DNA from: Lachnospiraceae bacterium
Lineage (GTDB): Bacteria > Bacillota > Clostridia > Lachnospirales > Lachnospiraceae
Direction of reading: 5' to 3'
DNA length: 64,000 bases
NCBI GenBank assembly: GCA_015057455.1
Contig: SVEH01000011.1
Location: 29,330 to 93,329, forward strand
The notes beneath the pieces are model-generated. The model saw nothing but the letters and a program-made list of their open reading frames with translations. It was not told the DNA's origin and did no database searches. Positions 47,204-57,144 of the stretch are shown here, piece by piece; the first letter of the stretch is position 1; each line of letters opens with the position of its first letter. The translations under genes and the position numbers were made by a program.

Positions 47204-47280
47204 GGCCCCTGTCATTCTGACAGGGGCCTGGATTTTGGGGTTTTTAGGCTACATTAATTTTGAACGCTAGCTCAAATTAA
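47204..47280. terminator. Double-hairpin terminator between integrase and GH25 gene
   Basis: A perfect 10-bp GC-rich stem GGCCCCTGTC/GACAGGGGCC (47204-47228) serves the integrase. A second stem TTAATTTTGA/TCAAATTAA (47254-47280) begins at the GH25 stop codon. The same two-hairpin arrangement recurs at 63511-63564. Confidence 0.75.
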
Positions 47281-50078
47281 TAACTCTTATAGCCGTAGTT
47301 CATATCTACTCTTCCTGGTATTCCGGCTACCACACCTGATGATGTGTATTGCCACATATCTGCTTTTATTGATGTATATTTGTTACCATATGTATAGCCC
47401 TTTGAAATACAGTTATTTATTGCTGTCATTCCTCCTGGGAAGCTAAATGATGTATCACTATATAGATATCTTGCAACCCAAATATCATAACTACTTAATT
47501 GACTTACATTCAAATAACTAACAAAGAAACTTGCTCCAGAATATACACCTGGTTTATATCCTGCTTCTTTTACTTTTTCACAGAAAGCAATAGACATATT
47601 TGTATTTTCTGCTTTATATGATGTTGACTTTCTTGCTGGATCCTCTATATCAAAGTATATTGGATATGTCATCTTATAATTCTTAACTAAACTAATAACA
47701 TATTCAGCTTCTTTTCTAGCTTCTGCAACTGAATCTGCATATGAATATACATATACACCTACTTTTATTCCTGCTGCAATTGCATTCTTCATATTAGTGT
47801 CAAACATATTATCTTTTATAAGATTTGTTCCATTATTTCCACTTGAACTGTATCTTGTTGCTCTAATTATAGCATAATCAACTCCAGCTGCTTTAACCTT
47901 CGCCCAATCTATTGTGTTTTGATATTGAGAAACGTCAACACCATACACACCTATCTTAGCTACTGTTGGTGTTCCAAGTTCACTTTCATTAATTAATCCG
48001 TCAATATCTTTGAATACCACAATTCTATATGTAAAGGACTTTCCTGATGAAACGGCAGTATCTGTATAACTAGTTGTTGATGCTCCGTTAATTGTTTTCA
48101 ATAAATCATACTCTTTTGTAGTTGCATTATACTTGTATAATTTATATCCATCCGCAGAGCTTACCTTATCCCAAGTAAGTTTTATATACTTTTGACAAGC
48201 TTCTCCTATACTTAAAGTTGGTGCATTATAAGTTGATACTGCTTCTAGATTGCTTGAAAAATCTCCTCTAAGCACTTGTCCATCAACCTCTGCTACTGCT
48301 CTTATTTTAACATCGCATGCTGTACCTGGTTTTAAACCACTTATTATATATTCACATTCTTTTGTTTCGCCTATCTTGGTATACTTATCACTGCTATTTA
48401 ATCTATATACTTCATATCTTTGTGCAAAATCAATTTTCTTCCATGCTATTCCTACACTGTCAAGTTCACATGAAAATTGTTCTAATCCTTCTACTTTACC
48501 AAGCATATTGCAAGCTGTTAGAGATGCTTTTCCACCTAAATACTCTTTATTATCAACTTGGTTTACAGAAATAACAGTGGCAAATGGTGTAACTGTTATA
48601 GTTGCATTAATTACACCTGGTGTTTCACTTGTATATGTATAAGTTGTTGTATTCTTATCAACTTTAGCTGAATCTAATTCATTACCCGCACCATCAACAA
48701 CTGTAATATAATAACCTGTTGCATTATGTACTTTATCCCATTCATAAGAAATAGAATTATCTGTGTTACCTGTTACTCTTACTTGTGCTGGTGTTCCTAA
48801 ATCGGTTCTAGCAGAAACACTTACACCATCGCCTGTATATTGACCTGTATTATATCTATATTCTTTATATGCTTTTACAATATACTTATATGAAGTAAAT
48901 CCTGATAATCCTGTAACTTTATATGAAGTACTTGTTGTAGTCTTTATCTTATCATACTTTTCAGTCTTAGTATTGTACTTATATATACAATATCCGTCTG
49001 CTCCACTAACCTTACTCCAACTTAGCTTCATACTATCAACAGTCTCATCAGTTACTTTTAATCCCTTAACCTTAGCCGGTCTTGTAATAGCATATCTATA
49101 TTCAAAAGAAGTTGCATTAATCTCTTTTCCAGCAGTTTTTGCGTAACTTCTTACAGCATAACAATACTCTGTCCCTGATTTAAGACTCTTATGAGTATAT
49201 GTTGTTGTACTTGCTGAAACCTTTTTCAATAAAGTTCCCTTATTGTTCTTGGCATCATATTTGTATACTTTATATCCATCTGCTCCACTAGCCTTGTTCC
49301 ACTTAATAGTAATACTTGTATCTGTAAGTCCACTTTGAACTAAACTTTTTGCTACTGACGGTGCTGTATACACATATGTTTTTGGACTAAGGGCACCATT
49401 AGTTTTATATGCTCCATCTTTAGTTTGAGCACAACTCTTTACTACAAATATATATGTTTCTCCTGGAACAAGTCCTGTTATTGTAGTTGAAGTACTAGTT
49501 GTACTTAATAATCTTGTATACTTATTCTTCTTAACATTATAGCTATATACATAGTATAAATTAGCTCCTGATGGCTTACTCCATGATAATTTAACTGTCT
49601 TATCTTGAACATTACTTACCGTAATCTTCTTAACAGAATTAGGAACTGTTACTATCTTCACTGTATTGGTATACTTTGAATAGTACTTTTTCTTATCAAC
49701 TGTTTTGTATGCTTTTACTGCAAACGCATATGCTCCGCCTTGCACCAAATTCTTCACTGTAGCGGTAGTTTGTTTTGTAGTTAAACATACCTTATTATAC
49801 TTTTTAGTTGATCCATCATACCTATAAACTACATATCCCGTTACACCCTTTACCTTTAACCACTGTAATTTAACAGATTTATATCCCAAAGCTTTTTGAA
49901 CAAGCTTTGCTGGCTTAGCAACAGTAATTTCTTCTTTTTCTTCCTTATCATCTGATGCCTTCTCTTTATCTGCTTTTACCGTAGTTGCATATGCTACATT
50001 CCCATCACTACATCCAATCCACACACTAGCCAAAATAAATACTACTAGCGGTAGAATAATTCTTAACTTTCTCTTCAT
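47277..50078 (-). CDS. Secreted GH25 lysozyme with seven Fn3-like repeats
   Basis: 933 residues from the ATG at 50078 (GAGG upstream). A signal peptide (MKRKLRIILPLVVFILASVW) is followed by seven Fn3-like modules (about residues 50-720), each with a W-x-K-x-x-x-(A/V)-x-G-Y core such as WSKVSGADGYCIYK. Residues about 725-933 are a GH25 muramidase with GVYGVDVSQYQNTIDW, the catalytic-strand IYFDIEDPARKS and VDMNYGYKSY at the end. It would cleave peptidoglycan during remodelling or competition. The Fn3 modules resemble those of the protein at 740-2341. A lone Cys follows the signal region (VWIGCSDG), so lipid attachment is also possible. Confidence 0.9.
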   Translation of the reverse strand: MKRKLRIILPLVVFILASVWIGCSDGNVAYATTVKADKEKASDDKEEKEEITVAKPAKLVQKALGYKSVKLQWLKVKGVTGYVVYRYDGSTKKYNKVCLTTKQTTATVKNLVQGGAYAFAVKAYKTVDKKKYYSKYTNTVKIVTVPNSVKKITVSNVQDKTVKLSWSKPSGANLYYVYSYNVKKNKYTRLLSTTSTSTTITGLVPGETYIFVVKSCAQTKDGAYKTNGALSPKTYVYTAPSVAKSLVQSGLTDTSITIKWNKASGADGYKVYKYDAKNNKGTLLKKVSASTTTYTHKSLKSGTEYCYAVRSYAKTAGKEINATSFEYRYAITRPAKVKGLKVTDETVDSMKLSWSKVSGADGYCIYKYNTKTEKYDKIKTTTSTSYKVTGLSGFTSYKYIVKAYKEYRYNTGQYTGDGVSVSARTDLGTPAQVRVTGNTDNSISYEWDKVHNATGYYITVVDGAGNELDSAKVDKNTTTYTYTSETPGVINATITVTPFATVISVNQVDNKEYLGGKASLTACNMLGKVEGLEQFSCELDSVGIAWKKIDFAQRYEVYRLNSSDKYTKIGETKECEYIISGLKPGTACDVKIRAVAEVDGQVLRGDFSSNLEAVSTYNAPTLSIGEACQKYIKLTWDKVSSADGYKLYKYNATTKEYDLLKTINGASTTSYTDTAVSSGKSFTYRIVVFKDIDGLINESELGTPTVAKIGVYGVDVSQYQNTIDWAKVKAAGVDYAIIRATRYSSSGNNGTNLIKDNMFDTNMKNAIAAGIKVGVYVYSYADSVAEARKEAEYVISLVKNYKMTYPIYFDIEDPARKSTSYKAENTNMSIAFCEKVKEAGYKPGVYSGASFFVSYLNVSQLSSYDIWVARYLYSDTSFSFPGGMTAINNCISKGYTYGNKYTSIKADMWQYTSSGVVAGIPGRVDMNYGYKSY

Positions 50079-50200
50079 ATGGTACCTCACAATACTAATT
50101 TATGTTAATATGTTTCTTCATCCCTTAATAACTACCAACATATATCGTATTCATGCTTAATATATTAAACTATGTATTACTTTATTATTCTTTATATAGT

Positions 50201-50320
50201 AGACATCCAACTATTTGAACATATTACTACACATTAATTGTACATATCCAATTCCTTGGACATATCGCTACACATTAATATTACATACCCAATTCCTTGG
50301 GTATATAACTATACATTAAT
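50201..50320. repeat. 41-bp tandem repeats with hairpins downstream of purB
   Basis: ACATTAAT recurs at 50231, 50272 and 50313, exactly 41 bp apart. Each unit carries a hairpin around CCAA-TTCC-TTGG. Two units keep pairing through compensatory changes (ATCC/GGAC versus ACCC/GGGT). The last unit includes the final codons and stop of purB. Confidence 0.7.
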
Positions 50321-51742
50321 ACTAACCTCAACTCCTATAACATCCTTATTCTCCGTTAATATTGGATTAATAATACTTTCTAAGTACTCTTCAACCTGCA
50401 TATTTGCACATCCTATATACTTCGATGGGTCCATTGATTGCTCTAATTGTTCTTTTGATAAATTAAAAGCATCACTTTCTCCAATTAAATCAAGTAAGTT
50501 ATTATCCATTCCTCTCTCTTTTACATTGCGTCCAGCTTCCATAGATAATTGTCTTATCTCCTCATGTAACTGTTGTCTATCCCCACCTTCTTTAACAGCA
50601 TCCATCATTATATTCTCAGTCGCCATAAATGGTAATTCCGCTGCTATTCTCTTCTCTATAACTTTTGGATAAACAACCAAACCTGAAGCTACATTAATAC
50701 ACAAATCCAGTATTCCATCTATTGCCAAGAAACTCTCTGGAACACTAATTCTCTTATTAGCTGAGTCATCTAATGTTCTCTCAAACCATTGAGTAGCTGC
50801 AACTATAGCTGGATTAAGTGCATTAATCATTACATAATTTGATAATGATGCAATTCTCTCACTTCTCATTGGATTTCTCTTATAAGCCATAGCTGATGAA
50901 CCAATCTGTTTCTTCTCAAATGGTTCTTCTATTTCTTTCAAATGTTGTAGCAATCTAACATCATTAGAAAACTTATGAGTCGTTGCTGCTATTCCAGACA
51001 ATACATTAAGCACTCTTAAATCAACTTTTCTTGAATATGTCTGTCCCGAAACATAATGACACTTAGAAAATCCCATCTTACTAGCAATACGCTTGTCTAG
51101 CTCTTTTACCTTATCAAAATCACCATCAAATAACTCTAGAAAAGATGCTTGCGTACCAGTTGTTCCTTTTGAACCAAGTAATTTCATACTGTCTATCACA
51201 TATTCTATATCTTCCAAGTCCATAAGAAATTCATTCATCCACAACGTTGCTCTTTTTCCAACTGTTGTTGGTTGTGCTGGTTGAAAATGTGTAAATGCTA
51301 GAGTTGGCATATCTGCATATTCCTTTGCAAACTTTGCTAACTCATTAATAACATTAAGAAGCTTTACCCTTACAAGCTTTAATGCTTCTGTCATAACTAT
51401 AATGTCTGTATTATCACCAACATAACATGAAGTCGCACCTAAATGTATAATTCCTTTCGCTTTAGGACATTGAACACCATATGCATATACATGGGCCATA
51501 ACATCATGTCTAACTTCTGCTTCTCTTTTCCTTGCTACGTCATAATTTATGTCATCTTTATTATCCTTAAGTTCCTGTATCTGTTCCTCGGTTATATTAA
51601 GCCCCAACTCATGTTCAGCTTCTGCAAGTGCAATCCATAACTCTCTCCATGTCTTAAACTTCTTATCTGCTGAAAATATGTACTGCATCTCTTTGCTAGC
51701 ATAACGCTGTGACAAAGGACTATTATAAACGCTATTATTCAA
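50309..51742 (-). CDS. purB: Adenylosuccinate lyase
   Basis: Acts twice in purine synthesis, splitting SAICAR and adenylosuccinate to release fumarate. The 477-residue protein has HLGATSCYVGDNTDIIVM (catalytic His region), the conserved LAFTHFQPAQPTTVGKRA and the signature loop GSSAMAYKRNPMRSERI. Translation begins with TTG, seven bases after GGAGG; no better ATG is present. It is a single gene, followed by the 41-bp repeats. Confidence 0.96.
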   Translation of the reverse strand: MNNSVYNSPLSQRYASKEMQYIFSADKKFKTWRELWIALAEAEHELGLNITEEQIQELKDNKDDINYDVARKREAEVRHDVMAHVYAYGVQCPKAKGIIHLGATSCYVGDNTDIIVMTEALKLVRVKLLNVINELAKFAKEYADMPTLAFTHFQPAQPTTVGKRATLWMNEFLMDLEDIEYVIDSMKLLGSKGTTGTQASFLELFDGDFDKVKELDKRIASKMGFSKCHYVSGQTYSRKVDLRVLNVLSGIAATTHKFSNDVRLLQHLKEIEEPFEKKQIGSSAMAYKRNPMRSERIASLSNYVMINALNPAIVAATQWFERTLDDSANKRISVPESFLAIDGILDLCINVASGLVVYPKVIEKRIAAELPFMATENIMMDAVKEGGDRQQLHEEIRQLSMEAGRNVKERGMDNNLLDLIGESDAFNLSKEQLEQSMDPSKYIGCANMQVEEYLESIINPILTENKDVIGVEVSINV

Positions 51743-51926
51743 TCCTCTACCTCCTAAAATTACAATTAATAACTCTATTTTACATTAATTAACAATTGAA
51801 CCTTAATTATAATATAAAGATGACACCTTTTCAATAAAATAATGCCATCTTTACTCAATTTGTTTCATCTTTATTATTTTTTTATTTTACACATAATAAC
51901 AATCTATAATCATCTTGTCCCCATAA

Positions 51927-53552
51927 TTATTCTTGTATATCTTCACCAACATTCTCAGTGTTTTCACCCTCATTATTTTTATCAAGTAAACCTTCTAATT
52001 TAAATATAGTTTCTTCAAGTTTTTCCTTTGTTATTTCATCTCCCTCTCGCTCATCTACTGATGCAATCAATTCTTCTTCTGACATTTCATTTTGTTGGAA
52101 TTCAATATCTTGAACAATGTCTTGCTTCTCTTCATCTAGTCCAGCTTCTAGTTGTATTTTATGGTCTAGTAAATTTTCCTGTTGAATTTTATCATCTAGT
52201 AAATTTTTTTGTTGTATTGTATCTTCTTGTCTATTCTCGTCATTTTGAAAATCTCTAGATGTCTTTTCTATACTTTCAAGCTGTTCATTATCATTTTTAC
52301 TTTTTAATGTATTATTCACACTTTCAGCTTCTTGACCATATATATCATCTATTTCACTTTCAGAATGATATACATTATCATGTATTTCTTTAATTGCTTC
52401 AACATTGTTTATATGTACATATTCATTTGTTGCTAACACTTCTTCTATAGGCATTTCTTCAAATGTATCAACATCCACATCTTCTATTGCATTTTCAATT
52501 GGTTCTTCTTGAATTTTATTTAAATCAATAATTTTCTTCAGTTCTCTTCTACTTCTTATTACTTTCATAACTTTTAATTTCTTTATAAATGCATTAAAAC
52601 TTAATAATATTAGGATAAATAATGCAGTTACTATCATAAATTGATTTAAGCTATTAAGTAATATATCCTTTATTCCACAATAAGTTATTACGTTCCAATT
52701 AAGATTTTCATTATCTAATCCATAAAGAATATTCTTATTATTCACTATATAGTTTTCTACAAATGCCTCATCTTCTATATCTTCTGTAATATCTACTGTT
52801 GAATACAATATTTTTCCTTCATCAATTCTGATTACTGATTCTGATTGATTTATTCTACTTGATTCATAAAATACATTATCCAGATATTCTTTATTAAAAC
52901 TATATACTAAAACTCCTAGTGGCTCATCGCTCATAGAATCAAATATTGGTCTAACAATTCCAAATAATTTCCCCTCAAAACCTTCTATCTCATATTCATC
53001 TGATAAATATGCTCTATTTTGTTTAATTACGTTATAGTTATACCAAGGTTGATTTTCATAAACAAAATCTGTTGTATACGCATTACTTATTCCAGAATAT
53101 AAAACAGATTTATTATTAAATGATACAATAAAAACATTCTCAATTTCTTCGCTTATCAAACTCATAGTATTAAGTGTTTTTACTGCATCTTCATAATAAA
53201 CAGTTGATGTTATTTCTTCTACTCCTGATGTTGTCTTCAAATATTGCTCAAATATAGTTAAGTAACCATTCATATTTATTGAATTTACAACAACACTAAA
53301 CTCTTCATTTATCGCATTGTTAATATTGTGTGCTTCTACCTTTAATTGATTACTTTTTATAACATATGCATCATATGCTATAACAAAAATTATACTTATA
53401 AATGAGACCACCATTGTAAATATAACCAAACGCCATGAAAAATTATTTACTACCTTATAATTTTTCTGCAAATCATCACTAATATTATTTATCTCTTGAT
53501 CATTGGACTTATCTATAGTGGTATTTTTACTTCCAACCCTATTTTTCTTCAT
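51927..53552 (-). CDS. Membrane sensor-like protein with extracellular Cache-like domain, unknown
   Basis: The start at 53552 follows GGAGG and gives about 541 residues. A first membrane helix (LVIFTMVVSFISIIFVIAY) is followed by a roughly 240-residue extracellular part of the dCache type (LFGIVRPIFDSMSDEPLGVLVYSF). A second helix (MIVTALFILILLSFNAF) leads into a roughly 220-residue acidic cytoplasmic tail rich in Glu/Asp/Gln, with near-repeats DDKIQQENLLD and DHKIQLEAGLD. There is no HAMP, kinase, GGDEF or methyl-accepting domain, so output must be through protein contact. I know no named family with this ending. Confidence 0.6.
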   Translation of the reverse strand: MKKNRVGSKNTTIDKSNDQEINNISDDLQKNYKVVNNFSWRLVIFTMVVSFISIIFVIAYDAYVIKSNQLKVEAHNINNAINEEFSVVVNSINMNGYLTIFEQYLKTTSGVEEITSTVYYEDAVKTLNTMSLISEEIENVFIVSFNNKSVLYSGISNAYTTDFVYENQPWYNYNVIKQNRAYLSDEYEIEGFEGKLFGIVRPIFDSMSDEPLGVLVYSFNKEYLDNVFYESSRINQSESVIRIDEGKILYSTVDITEDIEDEAFVENYIVNNKNILYGLDNENLNWNVITYCGIKDILLNSLNQFMIVTALFILILLSFNAFIKKLKVMKVIRSRRELKKIIDLNKIQEEPIENAIEDVDVDTFEEMPIEEVLATNEYVHINNVEAIKEIHDNVYHSESEIDDIYGQEAESVNNTLKSKNDNEQLESIEKTSRDFQNDENRQEDTIQQKNLLDDKIQQENLLDHKIQLEAGLDEEKQDIVQDIEFQQNEMSEEELIASVDEREGDEITKEKLEETIFKLEGLLDKNNEGENTENVGEDIQE

Positions 53553-53612
53553 AGTCAACCTCCATTCCCACATATGACTACATTCCACTATATTAAATAT
53601 CGCATAGTTAAC

Positions 53613-53652
53613 AAAAAAGCTTAATGTTATTTTCAAACATTAAGCTTTTTTG
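53613..53652. terminator. Bidirectional terminator
   Basis: AAAAAAGCTTAATG pairs with CATTAAGCTTTTTT, with T-runs on both strands. It separates the lipoprotein gene from the sensor-like gene downstream. Confidence 0.85.
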
Positions 53653-53701
53653 TTTTATAAGAAAGTACATTCCGAAATTGTTGTTTCCTATACTTTATCA
53701 T

Positions 53702-54367
53702 TTACTGATTATTCCTTATAGTGTTGGCCATAATTTGGGCATTAGTCTCTATCTCAACAAACTCTTCCTTTTCTTGAGACCTATTAGTAACAACTCCCAT
53801 TATGTACCCTGGTCTATCCCCTATCTTCAATGTATACAAAACTGTATTTAATTCTACATCTATTCCATCTCTTCCAATTGCATCAATAGTTCCCACATAT
53901 TTATTACGATCTATATTATTAACTGTATCTTTTGCCAACAAGTCCATATTAAACTCAACACCTACATTATCGATGTCTGCAACCTCTTCAATATTCTCAA
54001 CCATATTCTCCGAATATTTATTAATAATCTTATCTATAGAAAGGCTACTATTTCTCATCTTATCTAACCACAAAACAAGTGCACTATTATCTCCACTATA
54101 TATACGAAGATTATCCTTTATCATCCCCTCCATACTTGGAGCATTAATTCTTATATTCTCTAATATATCTATTGTTACAGTATTATATACTTCCCTATCA
54201 AAATAATACTGCATTCCTCTTTGTGATAAATCACCATCACTTTTTTTCTTACCAAATACAAATGAGCATCCACTTAAAGACACTACTGACACACTTACTA
54301 AAGTTACTAATAATATTCGTTGTATAGTCTTAGATATTCTTATTTTTGAAATACTATTTTTTATCAT
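53702..54367 (-). CDS. Lipoprotein, unknown function
   Basis: The 221-residue protein from 54367 (AAGGAG upstream) has a lipoprotein signal: a basic start, hydrophobic IQRILLVTLVSVSVVSL and lipobox LSGC. The mature part is mixed alpha/beta, with a helical RIYSGDNSALVLWLDKMRNS stretch and a C-terminal YTLKIGDRPGYIMGVVTN strand pair. No family was recognised. It is transcribed away from the FliK-like gene and shares its regulatory region. Confidence 0.6.
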   Translation of the reverse strand: MIKNSISKIRISKTIQRILLVTLVSVSVVSLSGCSFVFGKKKSDGDLSQRGMQYYFDREVYNTVTIDILENIRINAPSMEGMIKDNLRIYSGDNSALVLWLDKMRNSSLSIDKIINKYSENMVENIEEVADIDNVGVEFNMDLLAKDTVNNIDRNKYVGTIDAIGRDGIDVELNTVLYTLKIGDRPGYIMGVVTNRSQEKEEFVEIETNAQIMANTIRNNQ

Positions 54368-54398
54368 AATTTCTCCTTCCACTCATTTATACGCCCGA

Positions 54399-54490
54399 CA
54401 TATTTTACCACATGTCATAAATAATGTCAAAATATGACATTTTCTTTTATTTTTATTGACTTTTACGCCTATTTATGGCATATTTTACCA
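54399..54490. promoter_or_regulatory. Divergent regulatory region (repeats and FliK-like promoter)
   Basis: TTGACT (54456-54461), 17 bases, then CATATT (54479-54484) forms a sigma-A promoter for the plus-strand gene. CATATTTTACCA occurs at 54399-54410 and again at 54479-54490, overlapping that -10. ATGTCA occurs at 54412 and 54424, with the inverted TGACAT at 54435. These look like regulator-binding sites shared with the divergent lipoprotein gene. Confidence 0.5.
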
Positions 54491-54561
54491 TGTAGGTTAA
54501 GAAGAAAAATTATAAAATTTACAAAGAAACATTATTTTAAATTTGGGAACGAGGATAAATT

Positions 54562-56958
54562 ATGGATTCAATAGATAAGTTTGGTAAAATTCCATCCTAT
54601 TCTCCTAACAGAGGAATAACTTCATATAGTGGAATTAATAATACCGTAAACCAACTGAATAAAGATAATCCTAACTCTTTTAATAACCATATGTTTGGTT
54701 CTCAAAAAGAGACTCTTAGCGGTGAAATTATCGACCTTAAATCTAATGAAATAACTGTTTTATTAGATGATGGGCAGACTATCCATGCCAAAATTTATGA
54801 TAATTCTTTTTTAAGTATAGGACAAAGAATTAGTTTTCACCTTCAAGATGATAAAGGTGTAACTATTTTAGAACCAGTTAAAACAGCTACAACTACAGCT
54901 GATACAATCATTACTAAAGCTTTAGAAGCAGCTAATATACCTGCAACAGTTCGTAATAAAGCTATTGCACTTGAATTATTAAACAATAATATGTCGCTAG
55001 ATTCTAGTTCTCTTAATAAGATAATAGGACAGGCCAATACCAACAGAGCCGTATCTCCGCAGAATCTTATTTTGATGAATAAACATAATATTCCTATTAA
55101 TAATTCTACAGCTACTGAAATTGATAAATACCGTAACTACGAACACCGAATTATTAAAGAAATAGACACTATTTCAGCTGAATTTCCTCAGCTTATAGAT
55201 GATGTTGTTAACAATAAGAATACAAATGATGTTCTTAAATTTAATGATAATTTAGTTCGTATTTTAGCTAAACCAAGTGCAGACACTGTTACAGCCAATG
55301 CAGATAAAGCCTTATCTAACATTAACAATATAGTTAAGAATAATAATGAATTTACACCTATTTCTACAGAAAATCTTACATCAATTAATGAAACAGGTGA
55401 TTTATTATCTAGTAGCAAGATAATTAACAAAATAACATCTAACGTAGATTCAACAATAACTTCTTCTACAGATGTTAATAAAATTTATGGCAACATTAAT
55501 GACGATATTAGTCAAATTATTATAGAGAATATAGGCGAAGTTGATAAATCTTTACTTTCAGATTCAACTTCTTCTAAGCCTATAACATTTAACACATTTA
55601 GCGAAACACCATCCACTACTACAAGTTCTACAATTGATTTATCTACATTATCACCTGTAGGACGTAATGTGGAGAATCCAACAGTAGCATCTGCCTTCTT
55701 AAAACCAAGTTCAGCAGATGATTTACTAAGAATTTTAGAGCCTTACGATATTCCTGAAGATATAGCAAAAGGCATAAAAGACGGCACTGCTCTTCTACGA
55801 GATGTAGCAGTAGTTATTGAAAAAGCTCTTGAAATGGCTGATGAAATAGATGAATATCGCGTTTCTGATTTTTACTACTCTAATCAATCTAGTAGTGCAA
55901 TAAAATATGGCGGACTTAATGGTAATGGTGTTACAGAGATGGCCTTTATGGATGATAAACTTGGTACTTCTGAAGTTGCTCAATCTGTACAGAACGGAAC
56001 ACAAAATAATATTAGTGACCTTATGAACAAAACCAACACTCCAGACTATGTAAATCTTTTATTGGCCAAAGATGCATTTGAGCATCCTGTTATTAAGAAT
56101 ATTCTTAATAACTATGAAGTATTACAACGCGATAACTCAGAGGTTTCGACATTTTTATCTCACTTTAGTAGAGGTCAACTCACTTCGACTCTACGAGATA
56201 TTCCTGGTTCAGATGTTCTTGCAGACAAAATATGGACAGGTAATATCTCTGCTAATGAGATTTTATCAGAGATTAATAGTTTACTACCTACTGCAGATAG
56301 TGAAACTGTTTCAAAGCTTCTTACAAGTTCTGAATATAAAACTGTTGTAACTGAAGCTATTATAAACAACTGGACTATTTCACCTAATGCGCTTCGTAAG
56401 AATGATGCAGTTTCAGAAACTTATGAAAGAATGTATCATGAAATTAACGATTTGCACAATTTAGTCCGTTCAACAATTGATACTACTTCTGCCACTGCAG
56501 ATAAGGTTCTTAAGGAATTTAGTGGTATGAAGAATAACGTGGATTTTATGAATACATTAAACAATATGTTTTCATATGTACAATTACCACTTAAGATGCG
56601 TGACAAAACAATTCACAGTGATTTATATGTTTTAACTAATAAACAGAATTTAAAGAAGAACAAAGGCAATATTAGTGTTCTGCTTCATCTTGATATGAAT
56701 TATTTAGGAACACTCGATGTAAATATAACTTTATCTAGCAATGTAGTTACTTCTAGATTCTATGTTACAGATGACTTCACTAAGGACCTTCTTAGCAAGA
56801 ACATGGAACAACTTGAATATGCTATGCTTGAAAAAGGCTTTATTCTTAATTCCAATGTAGCTTTAAAGGAGAAGGATATTAATCCTATTAATGATTTCCT
56901 TGAAAAGGATACTCCTACTACATCAATTAAGAGATATACTTTTGATATGAGGACATAA
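54562..56958 (+). CDS. FliK-like flagellar hook-length control protein
   Basis: The 798-residue protein follows GAGGATAAATT. The N-terminal part (about 40-110) includes GEIIDLKSNEITVLLDDGQTIHAK, a small beta domain. The middle is long, Asn/Ser/Thr-rich and variable. Residues about 690-790 resemble the FliK C-terminal (Flg_hook) domain: ISVLLHLDMNYLGTLDVNITL, a strand pair, then LLSKNMEQLEYAMLEKGF. FliK-type proteins measure hook length and switch export specificity. Flagellar operon genes are not adjacent, so this may be an orphan paralogue. The assignment rests on the C-terminal pattern and is moderate. Confidence 0.6.
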   Translation: MDSIDKFGKIPSYSPNRGITSYSGINNTVNQLNKDNPNSFNNHMFGSQKETLSGEIIDLKSNEITVLLDDGQTIHAKIYDNSFLSIGQRISFHLQDDKGVTILEPVKTATTTADTIITKALEAANIPATVRNKAIALELLNNNMSLDSSSLNKIIGQANTNRAVSPQNLILMNKHNIPINNSTATEIDKYRNYEHRIIKEIDTISAEFPQLIDDVVNNKNTNDVLKFNDNLVRILAKPSADTVTANADKALSNINNIVKNNNEFTPISTENLTSINETGDLLSSSKIINKITSNVDSTITSSTDVNKIYGNINDDISQIIIENIGEVDKSLLSDSTSSKPITFNTFSETPSTTTSSTIDLSTLSPVGRNVENPTVASAFLKPSSADDLLRILEPYDIPEDIAKGIKDGTALLRDVAVVIEKALEMADEIDEYRVSDFYYSNQSSSAIKYGGLNGNGVTEMAFMDDKLGTSEVAQSVQNGTQNNISDLMNKTNTPDYVNLLLAKDAFEHPVIKNILNNYEVLQRDNSEVSTFLSHFSRGQLTSTLRDIPGSDVLADKIWTGNISANEILSEINSLLPTADSETVSKLLTSSEYKTVVTEAIINNWTISPNALRKNDAVSETYERMYHEINDLHNLVRSTIDTTSATADKVLKEFSGMKNNVDFMNTLNNMFSYVQLPLKMRDKTIHSDLYVLTNKQNLKKNKGNISVLLHLDMNYLGTLDVNITLSSNVVTSRFYVTDDFTKDLLSKNMEQLEYAMLEKGFILNSNVALKEKDINPINDFLEKDTPTTSIKRYTFDMRT

Positions 56959-57144
56959 AGGTTTGTTGCAAGCTTTACTACAATTTGAAGTAATTATTGC
57001 AGTTAGTCTTTATATTATACATAAGACTTTTATATAATATAATATGTTATTTTATCCATTAATATATTTTTATTTAATTGTTTTTAAACATTATTATATA
57101 ACAAATATATTTATGATTAATTATTTTTAAAAGGGGATTTTATT

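Noticed and set aside
53624..54206. Plus-strand frames opposite the lipoprotein gene
   Set aside because: Shadows of the minus-strand coding sequence; one covers the terminator hairpin.
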